Shown piece after piece: positions 29,123 to 39,283 of a stretch of DNA of 64,000 nt (within the stretch, counting starts at the first letter, position 1; the number at the start of each line of letters is the position of its first letter). The notes beneath the pieces are model-generated. The model did not search any database, was not told the DNA's origin, and saw nothing but the letters and a program-made list of their open reading frames with translations. Source of the stretch: Clostridia bacterium (GTDB lineage: Bacteria > Bacillota > Clostridia > Oscillospirales > Acutalibacteraceae); the NCBI GenBank assembly GCA_017625095.1, contig JAGALQ010000044.1, positions 94,379-158,378 of the forward strand, written 5' to 3'. A program made the translations under genes and the position numbers.

Positions 29123-30046
29123 ATGCCGTATCTGTTTACACATTTCAAAGAAAAAGTTACTCCGGACGGTGAGCAGGTTTATTTTGCTGTCAGTAAAGAC
29201 GGTCTGAACTGGGAGAAAGTCAATAACGGTGAGCCTGTGCTGACGAGCACTCTGGGCACCTGCGGCTGCCGCGATATTGAGATAGTACGTCTGCATACAG
29301 GCGGTTTTGTGATACTTACAACCGATCTTTGCATTGCCAACATAATGGACGAAAACTATTGGGTCGACTGGAAAAAGGTCAACAGTACGGGCAGCAAATG
29401 TCTCTCGCTGTGGAGAACAGATGATCTTGTTAACTTCTCGGAGCAAGAGCTTGTATATTTCGGCAGGGATGATTTCGGCTGTCTGTGGGCACCTGAGATT
29501 TTCTTTGATGAGGAGAATGATGAATATCTCATTCATTGGGGCTCAACCGTTGCAGAGGATAATTTCACCCATATGTCAATCTACTGCTGTACTACCAAAG
29601 ATTTCAGAACTTTTTCCGAGCCGAAGCTTTACTTTACCAAGGATAACGAAATCCTTGATTCTCACATTGTAAAAGCTGACGGCAAATACCATCTTTTCTA
29701 CAAGAATTCGGACAAACCGCCAATGAATATGCACGCAGTTTCGGATAATCTTTACGGTCCGTTTGAACACGATGAAAGCTTTGAAAAGCTTATGTCAACC
29801 CTTGTGTCACCCGGCTCGTATGAAGCACCGACAACTCTTACGCTTCCCGATGGCAGATGGTGTCTGCTGATTGACTTCTTCGGCTGTGAAAAATCCAAAA
29901 TGGGTTACGTGCCGTTTGTTGCATCAAAGCCCGGTGCAAATGATTTTCAGCGTTGCGATGAGCTGTTTAATTTCCCCTACGGTTTTAAGCACGGCGGTGT
30001 TATCGAGATAACGGATGACGAGTACAACCGTCTGAAAAATATATAA
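29123..30046 (+). CDS. GH43-like beta-propeller glycosidase
   Basis: A 307-residue protein with five-bladed propeller features of the GH43/GH32 clan: repeated SLWRTDDLVNFSEQELVYF and CTTKDFRTFSEPKLYF strand pairs, a central CLWAPEIFFDEENDEYLIHW with the likely active-site acid, and LDSHIVKADGKYHLFYK. No signal peptide, so it acts inside the cell. A GGAGAG site precedes the ATG. It is divergent from the IolB-like/GH43-like operon and shares a compact promoter region with it, suggesting a common regulator and related substrates. Confidence 0.8.
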   Translation: MPYLFTHFKEKVTPDGEQVYFAVSKDGLNWEKVNNGEPVLTSTLGTCGCRDIEIVRLHTGGFVILTTDLCIANIMDENYWVDWKKVNSTGSKCLSLWRTDDLVNFSEQELVYFGRDDFGCLWAPEIFFDEENDEYLIHWGSTVAEDNFTHMSIYCCTTKDFRTFSEPKLYFTKDNEILDSHIVKADGKYHLFYKNSDKPPMNMHAVSDNLYGPFEHDESFEKLMSTLVSPGSYEAPTTLTLPDGRWCLLIDFFGCEKSKMGYVPFVASKPGANDFQRCDELFNFPYGFKHGGVIEITDDEYNRLKNI

Positions 30047-30077
30047 TCTGTCACAAATAATTTTGTTTGAGAATTAA

Positions 30078-30117
30078 AAGGAGTCTGATACACTTGTGCG
30101 TGTTCAGACTCTTTTTT
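30078..30117 (+). terminator. Terminator after the GH43-like gene
   Basis: GAGTCTGA plus ACAC pairs with GTGT plus TCAGACTC, followed by TTTTTT. The rest of the 30.05-30.41 kb gap holds no credible gene, only the lon promoter. Confidence 0.88.
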
Positions 30118-30321
30118 GATCGTGCGTAAAGATGATTACTTTACACTCAAGTTGCAACACGGGTTTCAGAACTTTGATGTAATTTGAATAATTCAGCAGA
30201 ATCAAGCTTCTCAGCTGTTTCTTTCCCAAATAGTTAAATTTTAAAAAGCACAATATCCTGTAAATGGTAAATACTTTACATATGCTCTGAGCGTTGTAAA
30301 AAACTGTTCCATTTATTACAG

Positions 30322-30350
30322 TTGACTTAAAAAAAGCTTTATGTTAAAAT
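30322..30350 (+). promoter_or_regulatory. Predicted promoter of lon-engB-lysA
   Basis: TTGACT (30322-30327), 17-bp spacer, TAAAAT (30345-30350), about 60 bp before the lon start. No HrcA (CIRCE) or CtsR-like box was seen. Confidence 0.75.
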
Positions 30351-30409
30351 AACAAGCTATTAGAAGCTTTGCGCGTAAGTATGTGCAAACGAAAGGAAAC
30401 AAAGAGAAA

Positions 30410-32815
30410 ATGGCAAGAGATTTAATTTTACGTTCAATACCAACAGTCGCCATCAGAGGCATGGCTGTGTTTCCTGATATGCAGCTGCATTTTGAGGTCA
30501 GCCGCAAACAGTCTATCTCGGCTCTCAAGGCTGCAATGGCAGGCAACCGAGAGGTTTTTCTCGTTATGCAGCGTGACCTGCGTACAGAGCAGCCGACACA
30601 GTCGAATGAGTTTTATCCGATGGGTGTCATCTGTGACGTTCAGCAGATTCTCAGCGCACCCGGCAGCGAAAACCTCCGTGTTGCGGTTGAGGGTATAAGC
30701 CGAGGCAGCGTTGTCGAAATCCAGAAGACAAGCCCCCATCTTGTGGCGCTTGTACAGCAGCGTACAACCACACGTATCAAAGCCGAGGATAAGGACTATG
30801 CTCAGGCGCTGGTCCGTGTCTGTAAGGATGATTTTCAGGATTATTCCGATTTCGTCCCAAGTATGCCGACTGATTTTGTTCTCGATGTGCTCGCTCAGGA
30901 AGATCCCGGTATGCTTGCCGACTTCATAGCAAGCAACACCGCAATTGACCCTGCCAAGAAGCAGATTGTTTTAGCCGAGCTTAATCCGCTTCGCAGAATG
31001 GAAAAACTCTGTGCAATTCTGCGCAGTGAAACCGAAATCCTCCGCATTGAAGAGGGCATTCAGGACAAGGTGCAGGAGCAGATTGACCGCAATCAGCGCG
31101 AATACTATCTTCGAGAGCAGCTCAGGGCAATTTCCGTTGAGCTTGACGGTGAAGAGGCTGATGAGGCTGAAATTTTCCGTGAGCAGATCAATGCGCTAAA
31201 TATCAGCGATGAAGTACGAAAGAAGCTTCTTCAGGAATGTTCACGTTTTGACAAAACAACAAAATCCTCACCCGAGGCAATGGTTATACGCACTTATCTT
31301 GAAACCTGCATTGCTCTTCCGTGGGGAGTTTATACAGAGGATTCACTCGATCTGACAAAGGCACGTAAGGTGCTTGATGACGATCATTACGGTCTTGAAA
31401 AGGTCAAGAACAGAATGATTGAAATGCTTGCCGTGCGCAAGCTTTCGCCCGATATCAAGGGACAGATCATCTGTTTTGTCGGACCTCCCGGTGTTGGTAA
31501 AACTTCTGTTGCCCGCTCTGTAGCACGTGCAATGGGCAGAAAATATGCACGTATTTCACTTGGTGGCGTCAGGGACGAGGCTGAAATCAGAGGTCACAGA
31601 AAAACCTATATCGGTGCAATGCCCGGCAGAATCATAAACGCAATCACCCAGGCAGGCAGCTGCAATCCGCTTCTCCTGCTTGATGAAATAGATAAGCTCG
31701 GTGCAGACTATAAGGGCGATCCCTCATCTGCGCTTCTTGAAGTGCTTGACGGTGAGCAGAACGATACCTTCCGCGACCATTATGTCGAGCTTCCGTTTGA
31801 TCTGAGCAAGGTGCTGTTTGTTACAACGGCAAACGACCGTGACAGCATTCCTCAGCCTCTGCTTGACAGAATGGAGATTATTGAACTTGGCAGTTATACC
31901 GCACAGGAAAAATTCTGCATCGCAAAGAAGCATCTTCTTCCCAAACAGGCAAAGCGCCACGGTCTTAACGGTCGTTTACTGCGTGTAACCGATGCCGCAC
32001 TTCGCGAAATTATCGACGGATATACCCGTGAAGCAGGTGTGCGAAAGCTTGAAAGAGAGCTTGCATCTGTCTGCCGTAAGGGTGCCGTTGCAGTTGCTCA
32101 GGGCGCAAAAAGCTTCAGTGTAAAGCCTGCTGACCTTGAAACAATCCTCGGCGCACGCAAATACCGCAAAGAAGATAAATATGTCAAAGACGAAATCGGT
32201 GTTGCAAGAGGTCTTGCGTGGACTGCTGTCGGCGGTGAGATGCTTGATGTTGAAGCTGCCGTGCTTGACGGTACGGGCAAGCTTGAGCTTACAGGCTCAC
32301 TCGGCGACGTTATGAAGGAGTCGGCACACGCGGCTGTCAGCTTCATCCGCAGCCGTGCCGCACAGCTCGGTATTGAAACCGATTTCTATAAAACAAAGGA
32401 TATTCACCTGCATTTTCCCGAGGGCGCAGTGCCTAAGGACGGACCTTCCGCAGGTATAACAATCACAACCGCTCTTGTGTCTGCGCTTACGGGAATACCC
32501 GTAAAGTCAAGCGTTGCAATGACAGGTGAAGTAACTCTGCGCGGCAGGGTGCTTCCTATCGGCGGACTTAAAGAGAAGACAATGGCTGCTTATATCGCAG
32601 GTGCAAAGCAGGTTATTATTCCTCAACGCAACGTATCCGACCTTGATGAGGTTGAGAGTGTTGTTAAGGAAAATATTGAATTTGTACCCGTCAGCGACGT
32701 TATGAAGGTGCTTGAAACGGCGCTTGTCAGAATGCCGGGCGGTGAAGTTACGCGCAAGAAGGTAAAAGCTCCCGTTGAGGATAAGAGTGTTGCGGTGCGC
32801 GATTTTGTACAGTGA
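30410..32815 (+). CDS. lon: ATP-dependent protease Lon
   Basis: Lon degrades damaged and regulatory proteins in the cytoplasm. The 801-residue protein has the N-terminal substrate-binding LAN domain ([19 protein letters not shown]), the AAA+ module with Walker [10 protein letters not shown] and Walker [10 protein letters not shown], and the C-terminal S16 protease domain with catalytic Ser in PKDGPSAGI and Lys in [10 protein letters not shown]. The ATG at 30410 gives a standard N-terminus. engB follows 14 bp after the stop, the order known from Bacillus. Confidence 0.98.
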   Translation: MARDLILRSIPTVAIRGMAVFPDMQLHFEVSRKQSISALKAAMAGNREVFLVMQRDLRTEQPTQSNEFYPMGVICDVQQILSAPGSENLRVAVEGISRGSVVEIQKTSPHLVALVQQRTTTRIKAEDKDYAQALVRVCKDDFQDYSDFVPSMPTDFVLDVLAQEDPGMLADFIASNTAIDPAKKQIVLAELNPLRRMEKLCAILRSETEILRIEEGIQDKVQEQIDRNQREYYLREQLRAISVELDGEEADEAEIFREQINALNISDEVRKKLLQECSRFDKTTKSSPEAMVIRTYLETCIALPWGVYTEDSLDLTKARKVLDDDHYGLEKVKNRMIEMLAVRKLSPDIKGQIICFVGPPGVGKTSVARSVARAMGRKYARISLGGVRDEAEIRGHRKTYIGAMPGRIINAITQAGSCNPLLLLDEIDKLGADYKGDPSSALLEVLDGEQNDTFRDHYVELPFDLSKVLFVTTANDRDSIPQPLLDRMEIIELGSYTAQEKFCIAKKHLLPKQAKRHGLNGRLLRVTDAALREIIDGYTREAGVRKLERELASVCRKGAVAVAQGAKSFSVKPADLETILGARKYRKEDKYVKDEIGVARGLAWTAVGGEMLDVEAAVLDGTGKLELTGSLGDVMKESAHAAVSFIRSRAAQLGIETDFYKTKDIHLHFPEGAVPKDGPSAGITITTALVSALTGIPVKSSVAMTGEVTLRGRVLPIGGLKEKTMAAYIAGAKQVIIPQRNVSDLDEVESVVKENIEFVPVSDVMKVLETALVRMPGGEVTRKKVKAPVEDKSVAVRDFVQ

Positions 32816-32829
32816 TGAGGTGAGCCGAT

Positions 32830-33408
32830 ATGAATTACAACAAAGTTCAGTTTGAGGCTGCTTTCGGCACATTAAAACAGCTGCCGAAATCAGATAAGGC
32901 AGAGATTGCTTTTGCAGGCCGTTCAAATGTCGGCAAATCCTCTCTGCTCAATAAATTATTCAACCGTAAGTCGCTTGCCCGTGTCAGCTCCGTTCCGGGC
33001 AAAACAATCACCGTCAATTTCTATTCTGTCGGTGATGCAAGGCTTGTTGATCTTCCCGGCTACGGCTATGCAAAGGCTGCTCCGGGCGAAAAACGCCGTT
33101 GGGCAGAGCTTATGGAAGGTTACTTCAAAACAGAGCGTGACATTCGTCTTGTTGTTCAGCTTATTGATATGCGTCATAAGCCGACTGCGGATGATATGAC
33201 AATGCTTGCATTCCTGCGTGAAATGGGTTATCCGTTTATCATTGCGCTTACAAAGTGCGATAAGCTCAACAAAACCCAGTTCAACGCAAGGCTTGAGGCT
33301 CTTGAAACAGAGCTTGCGGACTATAAAGATATTGCAAAAATACCTTGCTCATCCGTCAAGGGTGACGGTGTTGAGGCTGTCAAAGCCGAAATTGAGAAGG
33401 TATGTTGA
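32830..33408 (+). CDS. engB: Ribosome biogenesis GTPase EngB/YsxC
   Basis: A 192-residue TRAFAC GTPase that assists 50S subunit assembly. All G motifs are visible: G1 GRSNVGKSS, G2 around the PGKT loop, G3 DLPGYG, G4 TKCDK and G5 SS(V)K. A GAGGTGAG site precedes the ATG. It is placed between lon and lysA on one transcript. Confidence 0.97.
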   Translation: MNYNKVQFEAAFGTLKQLPKSDKAEIAFAGRSNVGKSSLLNKLFNRKSLARVSSVPGKTITVNFYSVGDARLVDLPGYGYAKAAPGEKRRWAELMEGYFKTERDIRLVVQLIDMRHKPTADDMTMLAFLREMGYPFIIALTKCDKLNKTQFNARLEALETELADYKDIAKIPCSSVKGDGVEAVKAEIEKVC

Positions 33409-33423
33409 GGTAAGGTGAAAGAT

Positions 33424-34722
33424 ATGTTTGTTTCAGATTGTTTATCGGTTAACGAAAAAGGACATCTTGCAATCGGCGGTATAGATACCGTCGAACTTGC
33501 TGCTCAGTACGGCACACCGTGTTATGTTGTCGATGAGGATCAGATAAGGGCAAACTGCCGCGCATATGTCAGATCTATTGAAGAGAATTACGGCGGCAAC
33601 GGTATTGCCATCTATGCTTCAAAGGCTTTCAACTGCAAGGCTATGTGCCGCATTGTCAATGAAGAGAAGATGGGTCTCGATGTTGTTTCTGGCGGTGAGC
33701 TTTATACTGCTCTCAAGGCGGGTTTCCCTGCAGAAAAAATCTACTTCCACGGCAATAACAAAACACTCCCCGAGCTTGAGGAGGCTGTCAGTGCAGGTGT
33801 CGGCAGAATTATGGTCGACAATATGTATGAGCTTGAAAACCTGAGCAGAATAGCCAGATCAAGCGGCAAGAGCGTAGGTGTTATTCTCAGAATAAAGCCG
33901 GGCATTGATGCCCACACTCACTCTTTTATAATGACAGGTCAGATTGACAGCAAGTTTGGTTTTGCCCTCGAAACAGGTGAGGCGATGGAAGGCGTAAAGG
34001 CCGCAATCGCTGCCGATAATATTAATTTCAAGGGCATTCACTGCCATATCGGTTCGCAGATTTTTGATGTTGAGCCGTTTGAGCGCGCAGCCGAGGTTAT
34101 GGTTGGCTTTATGGCTGAAATCAAGGCTCAGACAGGTGTTGAGGTTGCAGAGCTTGATCTTGGCGGCGGCTTCGGCATCAAGTATTCGAGCGATGATAAT
34201 CCGCTTGAGTATTCCGAATATATGGCAAAGGTCGCAACCGTGCTCAAGGCAGAGTGTGTAAAGCGCGGTGTTGCTCAGCCGTTTATCATAATCGAGCCGG
34301 GTCGCTCTGTTGCAGGCAGTGCAGGTATAACTCTCTATACCGTCGGTGCTGTCAAGAGCATACCCGATATCAGAACCTATGTTTCAATCGATGGCGGTAT
34401 GGGTGACAACCCGAGATATATTCTCTATCAGTCAACCTATGAGCTTGTCTGCGCAAACAAGGCAGATAAGCCTAAGGATTTCAAGATAACTCTTGCAGGC
34501 AGATGCTGTGAGAGCGGCGACCTTATTCAGGAGGATGCACTTGTTCAGCAGGTTGAGCCGGGCGATATTATGGCTGTGCTTTCAACCGGTGCGTATAACT
34601 ATTCAATGTCATCAAACTACAACCGTATTCCCAAGCCTCCCGTTGTTATGGTAAGCGGCGGTCAGTCAAGAGTTGTTGTAAGACGCGAAACTTATGAAGA
34701 CGTAATTTCCAAGGATATCTGA
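33424..34722 (+). CDS. lysA: Diaminopimelate decarboxylase
   Basis: LysA decarboxylates meso-diaminopimelate to lysine, a PLP reaction. The 432-residue enzyme shows PLP-binding Lys in IYASKAFNCKA, the HCHIGSQI and ELDLGGGFGI phosphate and cofactor loops, EPGRSVAG, and the C-terminal active-site GRCCESGDLI. AAGGTG sits 6 nt before the ATG at 33424; an in-frame GTG three codons upstream overlaps that site. Nearby genes give no other lysine step, but presence of DAP fits a Gram-positive DAP-type wall. Confidence 0.97.
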   Translation: MFVSDCLSVNEKGHLAIGGIDTVELAAQYGTPCYVVDEDQIRANCRAYVRSIEENYGGNGIAIYASKAFNCKAMCRIVNEEKMGLDVVSGGELYTALKAGFPAEKIYFHGNNKTLPELEEAVSAGVGRIMVDNMYELENLSRIARSSGKSVGVILRIKPGIDAHTHSFIMTGQIDSKFGFALETGEAMEGVKAAIAADNINFKGIHCHIGSQIFDVEPFERAAEVMVGFMAEIKAQTGVEVAELDLGGGFGIKYSSDDNPLEYSEYMAKVATVLKAECVKRGVAQPFIIIEPGRSVAGSAGITLYTVGAVKSIPDIRTYVSIDGGMGDNPRYILYQSTYELVCANKADKPKDFKITLAGRCCESGDLIQEDALVQQVEPGDIMAVLSTGAYNYSMSSNYNRIPKPPVVMVSGGQSRVVVRRETYEDVISKDI

Positions 34723-34755
34723 TTTATCGGTTTAAGGTTGTGAAAGGGGATTCTT

Positions 34756-36825
34756 ATGCGTGAATTTCTGATGGCAATTTTTATGCTCATTTCGTCTTGC
34801 TTCAGCAATCTTTTTACACAGATTGAGAGGCTGCCGGAAAACAAGTACAACAGCAATATCAGTTTTAATTGCATAACCGCAGAAGAAAACGAAATCAGCG
34901 AAAAGGAAAAGCAACTTTGCAGAAGCTGGTTTGATGAAAAACTGCTTCTTCGTTCAGGTTCTCAAGATCTTCCGTACGATCTTAAGGTCGGCGGAAAATC
35001 TCTTGTTAAAAACATAAATGATTGGGATGTTTTTGTAGGAGCCGAAAGTGATGAGGGCACTGTTTATAAAGGCGGCAAAACCTCTTACATAACGCTTAAC
35101 CACAAATTAAGCGACCTTGAGGCAACTGTTGAAGCCACAATTTACGAAAAAAACGCAACTTGTGAGTGGACGGTCAGCGTCAGAAACAGCGGCGGTTCGG
35201 ATTCGCCCGTCATAAGCGATTTTTATGCTGCAAATACAGCTTTCGCTATTGAAGAGGCTCAGCTGTATTACTCTATGGGAAGCTGTGATAATCCCTACGA
35301 TTTTGCTATGATGCAAAGGTGTCTTTCGCTGATTCCTTCCGTATTTGTAAGCGATGACGGCAGATCAACCGATATTAACCTGCCTTATTTTAATATCAGC
35401 GGCAAAAACGGCGGCATCGTGCTCGGCATCGGTTGGACGGGGCTTTGGCGTACTGATCTTTCTGCATTCGGCGGTGATGTCTTTGTTAAGGCAAAACAGG
35501 AGAATTTCAAGGCATATCTTCTGCCCGGTGAAGAGGTGCGTTCGCCTCTTGTCTCGGTCAGCTTTTATGACGGTGACAATCCTCTGAAAGGCTTTAACAG
35601 CTTCAGAAGCTGGGTCAGCAACTGCGTATACCCTGAAAATATTCCCGATACGATGACTATGCTTGAGTTTTCAGGTCCGATGCATACACAGACCGCGGCG
35701 GAGCTTTTTGCTGCTGCAGATGGTTACGGTGAGGAAATATACGGCAAAATTGACTGCTTCTGGATGGATGCAGGCTGGTATAAGTATAACGAAGGCTGGC
35801 ACGATTCTGTCGGTAACTGGGTTTCCAATCCCGACCGTTTCCCCAACGGAATAGTTGAGGTTGCTGATTATGCTGCATCAAAGGGTTGCGGACTTGTTCT
35901 CTGGTTTGAGCCTGAGCGTGTTTGCCGAAATTCGCTGTTCCACACCAAGGGTGCGGAAAACGAAAGATGGTTGATAGAGCTTGATGATGAAGATAACCTG
36001 ATGTGGAATCTTGCAGAGGACGGAGCACGAGACTACCTTACAGACTATATTTCAACCTTCCTCAAAGAAAACAAGGTTACCGTTTACCGACAGGATTTCA
36101 ATTTTTCGCCTGACGTTTATTGGGAATATGCTGATAAAGCGTATTACGGCGGCAGAAAGGGCATAACGGAAAACCACTACGTGACAAACCTCTATGCATA
36201 CCTTGACGGTTTAACTGCTAATGTTGAAGGGCTTATAATAGATAACTGCGCTTCGGGCGGCAGAAGGCTTGACCTTGAAATGGCTCGTCGCAGTGTGCCT
36301 GTGTGGCGAAGTGACTATAACTGCAACCCTCACGAGAATATACTTGAGGCAACTCAGTCTCATACGTACGGCATATCGTTCTGGCTGCCGCTTTCAGGCA
36401 CTGTTTTTTACAGCGAGTCCGAGTATGCTGCACGTTCAAGCATAATGCCGCTCGGTCTTGAAACCTTTGGTACCGTTCATGGCGAGCATTACGGAGAATA
36501 TATTGAACAGCGTTCAATGATGAACGGATATTATTATCCGCTTTCTTCGGGCGGATATTATTCCGATAGAATGCTTGCAATGCAGTATTCTTCTTACGAT
36601 GCAGACAGCGGTATGGCACTGGTTTATAAGCGTGCCGATGTTGTGAATGGCGAATATACCGTAAAGCTCAACGGACTTGTTCCTGATGCTGTTTACAGTG
36701 TATACGATTACGATTCACCCGAAAATGTGTTTGAAATGACCGGCGAAGAGCTTATGAAAAAAGGTATAAAACTCGCCCTTCCCGAAGGCGAAAAAGCTTT
36801 CATAATTATGTTTTCTGCAAAATAA
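34756..36825 (+). CDS. GH36-like alpha-galactosidase
   Basis: A 689-residue glycoside hydrolase of family 36 type: N-terminal beta-sandwich, (beta/alpha)8 barrel, C-terminal beta domain. The nucleophile is likely Asp447 in YRQDFN; the acid/base is likely Asp520 in VWRSDYN after the DNCASGGRRLDLE substrate loop; WMDAGWY and WFEPERV are further family motifs. The N-terminus (MREFLMAIFMLISSCFS) is hydrophobic with Cys15 in ISSC, so it may be a lipoprotein or membrane-tethered. It follows lysA by 33 bp. Alpha-galactosidase is the best guess; related specificities are possible. Confidence 0.83.
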   Translation: MREFLMAIFMLISSCFSNLFTQIERLPENKYNSNISFNCITAEENEISEKEKQLCRSWFDEKLLLRSGSQDLPYDLKVGGKSLVKNINDWDVFVGAESDEGTVYKGGKTSYITLNHKLSDLEATVEATIYEKNATCEWTVSVRNSGGSDSPVISDFYAANTAFAIEEAQLYYSMGSCDNPYDFAMMQRCLSLIPSVFVSDDGRSTDINLPYFNISGKNGGIVLGIGWTGLWRTDLSAFGGDVFVKAKQENFKAYLLPGEEVRSPLVSVSFYDGDNPLKGFNSFRSWVSNCVYPENIPDTMTMLEFSGPMHTQTAAELFAAADGYGEEIYGKIDCFWMDAGWYKYNEGWHDSVGNWVSNPDRFPNGIVEVADYAASKGCGLVLWFEPERVCRNSLFHTKGAENERWLIELDDEDNLMWNLAEDGARDYLTDYISTFLKENKVTVYRQDFNFSPDVYWEYADKAYYGGRKGITENHYVTNLYAYLDGLTANVEGLIIDNCASGGRRLDLEMARRSVPVWRSDYNCNPHENILEATQSHTYGISFWLPLSGTVFYSESEYAARSSIMPLGLETFGTVHGEHYGEYIEQRSMMNGYYYPLSSGGYYSDRMLAMQYSSYDADSGMALVYKRADVVNGEYTVKLNGLVPDAVYSVYDYDSPENVFEMTGEELMKKGIKLALPEGEKAFIIMFSAK

Positions 36826-36841
36826 TATATCATTACACATG

Positions 36842-36880
36842 AAAAAGGCTGTCTCATTCTGCTTATGAGACAGCCTTTTG
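36842..36880. terminator. Bidirectional terminator between GH36 and methyltransferase genes
   Basis: AAAAGGCTGTCTCAT (36843-36857) pairs perfectly with ATGAGACAGCCTTTT (36865-36879) between convergent genes. Confidence 0.92.
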
Positions 36881-36897
36881 GCATATTTAATTGGAGA

Positions 36898-37686
36898 TTA
36901 TAGCTTTCTCGCCTTGATAACCATTGATAACGGAAAATGCTTTGCTTTGAAATCAGCGTAATAACCTGAACTGAAGTCAGCTGATTTTTCAAGAACGGTT
37001 TCGCTTGTTTCTTCAATAACTTTTTCAACAGCAAAACCTGCATCAGCAAGGGTGTTTATGTATGTTGAAAGTTTTCGGTTTTGCAGAGTAAGAGGGTTGC
37101 CGTATTTCTCGAAAGTGTAATAATCTTCTTCAAGATAGTTGCCGCTGAATAATATACGTTCTTCGGTTGCGACGGTTCTGTTACCGCCCGAAATAGCAAC
37201 GCTCTCCAAATCAACACAATGCAGAAGTGGGTGGTCCCAAGAGAAAATATACGTGCCGCCTCGTTTCAGATAAGACGCAGCATTTTTTATTGTTTTCTCA
37301 AGGTCTGTAGTCCAACCGATTGCATAGATTGAATAAACAACATCAAAATAGTTCTGCGGAATATTCGTGTTATCTTCCATAGGCTGATGAAAGAGTGTAC
37401 AGGAATATCCGTTTTCTCCGAGCAATTTCTTTGCAGCTTTAAGTTGTTCTTCAGAAATATCAAGACCGAAAAGCTCTTTTGCACCGTGTTCAGCACACCA
37501 TTTGAGCGAATGACCGCTGCCGCAGCCCATTTCAAAAACAGCTTTGCCGTTAAGGTCAGGGAAAAGGTGCAGTTCATCCTCTGTCGGAATTGAACAACCG
37601 AGTATAGGCAAAGCAGTAACACCGAAGAAATCTTCAGCTAATGCATTCCAACTGTTTTCATTTTGTTTTAATATTTCAGTTTTCAT
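36898..37686 (-). CDS. Class I SAM-dependent methyltransferase
   Basis: A 262-residue methyltransferase with motif I VFEMGCGSGHS for AdoMet, an acidic residue in LFGLDISEEQL, motif IV FDVVYSIYAIGW and post-motif LKRGGTYIFSWDHPLL. The substrate is unknown. Its ATG overlaps the stop of the upstream alpha/alpha-toroid gene (37683-37686), a sign of coupled translation. Confidence 0.85.
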   Translation of the reverse strand: MKTEILKQNENSWNALAEDFFGVTALPILGCSIPTEDELHLFPDLNGKAVFEMGCGSGHSLKWCAEHGAKELFGLDISEEQLKAAKKLLGENGYSCTLFHQPMEDNTNIPQNYFDVVYSIYAIGWTTDLEKTIKNAASYLKRGGTYIFSWDHPLLHCVDLESVAISGGNRTVATEERILFSGNYLEEDYYTFEKYGNPLTLQNRKLSTYINTLADAGFAVEKVIEETSETVLEKSADFSSGYYADFKAKHFPLSMVIKARKL

Positions 37687-38579
37687 ATCTGTACCTCATT
37701 AAAAAGAAGCTTTTCAATAGTAATGCGAGGACGCCACCAAGCTCTTGCTTTTTCAAATTCGGGATACGGTGTATACCATTTCCAAGTAATATCAAAGCCA
37801 CCGTCTTCCATTTGCAGTTTGCCTAAAACATCTTTTTCCGCAGCAATGAACGGTTCGATTTCAGGTGTGATAAATTCCGAATATGTACCGCCGAAAAAGT
37901 CAGACGGCATTGGTACATAATCAACACCGTATTTTTCAATATCCTTGCATATGGAATTATCAATAGCGTTACACAACAAATCTTTGAAATGTTCCAAATC
38001 AATTATATCCTTAATGCTGTTTGATTTCAAAAGCTCATATGTAAGCAGAAAACATTTCAATGAATCGCCGCTGATTTCTTCGGATGTTTCAAGGTGTTCA
38101 AATCCCTCTTTTATGATTTCTTCATAAAGTGATGTACGATTACCGTAGCAAACCATAAACGCCGCCAAGGATATTGACGGATTAAAGCCGCTGATACCGT
38201 CGCCTTTTTTCTCCCACCAGATTGCGTGCGGATAATCATTATTACTGTCTATAGCAAACAACCAACGTTTTTTATCTTCATCAAAAGAATCGTGAGATTC
38301 CAAATATCTGACTATTCCTTTTACAATTTCAGAATCTCTGTCAAGTGCATTGACACGGTAAAGAGTGATTATGGCATCATTTGTTGCAATGGGAGATGAA
38401 TTAGGATTGAAAAAGTCAGGCTCAAGAGCATTACCGAAACCGCCGTCGGCATTTTGAAATTTTATAAGCTCATCAATAACGTTTTGCTTTGATTCGTTTT
38501 CAAAGAAGTATTTGTAGACAGCTAATTCAAGAGGTCGTGCATTTTGTAAAATGAATTTGATTGCTGAGTTTTTGTTCAT
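37683..38579 (-). CDS. Prenyltransferase/squalene cyclase-like alpha/alpha-toroid protein
   Basis: A 298-residue protein with repeats of the terpenoid cyclase/prenyltransferase toroid type: FQNADGGFGN near the N-terminus and LQMEDGGFDITW near the C-terminus, matching the QxxDGGW-like QW repeat. I start at 38579, 8 nt after GAGG. A catalytic DxDD cyclase motif was not seen, so a terpene cyclase call is not supported; such repeats also occur in proteins of unknown function. Overlap with the methyltransferase suggests the two act together. Confidence 0.65.
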   Translation of the reverse strand: MNKNSAIKFILQNARPLELAVYKYFFENESKQNVIDELIKFQNADGGFGNALEPDFFNPNSSPIATNDAIITLYRVNALDRDSEIVKGIVRYLESHDSFDEDKKRWLFAIDSNNDYPHAIWWEKKGDGISGFNPSISLAAFMVCYGNRTSLYEEIIKEGFEHLETSEEISGDSLKCFLLTYELLKSNSIKDIIDLEHFKDLLCNAIDNSICKDIEKYGVDYVPMPSDFFGGTYSEFITPEIEPFIAAEKDVLGKLQMEDGGFDITWKWYTPYPEFEKARAWWRPRITIEKLLFNEVQI

Positions 38580-38616
38580 AGTTTCATCCTCAAATTTCAT
38601 CAATGTATAATAGTAC

Positions 38617-38693
38617 CGTAGGGAAGGGTCTTGACCCTTCCGCAAGGTTTGTTGTAACTTTGCGGAACGCTCAAGAGCGTTCCCTACATTTGC
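38617..38693. repeat. GTAGGGAA...CCCTAC palindromic repeat
   Basis: GTAGGGAAGGGTCttGACCCTTCCGC is followed by TTTGCGGAACGCTCaaGAGCGTTCCCTAC: two hairpins arranged head to head. It sits upstream of the toroid protein start. A second short repeat GGGCGGAT-att-ATCCGCCC follows at 38735-38753. Confidence 0.75.
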
Positions 38694-38773
38694 TCTCAGT
38701 AAAAACGATATGAATTTCGCAATCTATAAAGTAGGGGCGGATATTATCCGCCCGCTATCTTTTGTGCTTTATT

Positions 38774-39283
38774 TCACCACTCGTATTTTGTCAGCTTGCC
38801 TTCGCATAATAATTCGGGGTAATCCCATTGCCTGAGCACCTCATAAACGCCGATTGCAGCCGAGTTTGACAGGTTAAGGCTTCTTGCTGCAGAATCGTTT
38901 ATCATCGGTATTCTGACGCATTTTTCGGCGTTTTCTTTAAGTAATTCCTCAGGCAGTCCCTTTGTTTCTTTTCCGAAAACAAGATATGTGTTGTCGGGGT
39001 AGGAGACATCGGTGTGTCTGTGTGTTGCCTTTGTTGAAAAATAAAAGAAGTTGCCGTCTTTATTTTTTTCAAAAAAGTCTGCCGTATCCTTGTAGTATGT
39101 AATATCGAGCAGGTGCCAGTAATCGAGCCCGGCACGCTTTAATTTTTTGTCGTCAACCCTGAATCCCATCGGCTCAACAAGGTGAAGCTTTGCGCCCGTA
39201 GCGGCGCAGGTGCGTGCAATATTGCCTGTGTTCTGCGGAATTTCAGGCTCAATCAGCACTATGTTAAGTGTACGTTTACTCAT
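38774..39283 (-). CDS. trmL: tRNA (cytidine/uridine-2'-O)-methyltransferase TrmL
   Basis: A 169-residue SPOUT methyltransferase that adds a 2'-O-methyl group to the wobble base of certain leucine tRNAs. Signatures are LIEPEIPQNTGNIART at the N-terminus, LVFGKETKGLPEELL and the C-terminal knot IPMINDSAARSLNLSNSAAIGVYE. The start at 39283 overlaps the end of the kinase gene by 8 bp and follows AAGGAGC, so the two are co-translated. Confidence 0.95.
   Translation of the reverse strand: MSKRTLNIVLIEPEIPQNTGNIARTCAATGAKLHLVEPMGFRVDDKKLKRAGLDYWHLLDITYYKDTADFFEKNKDGNFFYFSTKATHRHTDVSYPDNTYLVFGKETKGLPEELLKENAEKCVRIPMINDSAARSLNLSNSAAIGVYEVLRQWDYPELLCEGKLTKYEW

Noticed and set aside
37683-38579. Terpene biosynthesis gene cluster
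   Set aside because: No DxDD or other cyclase catalytic motif and no isoprenoid synthase nearby; only toroid-type repeats are visible.
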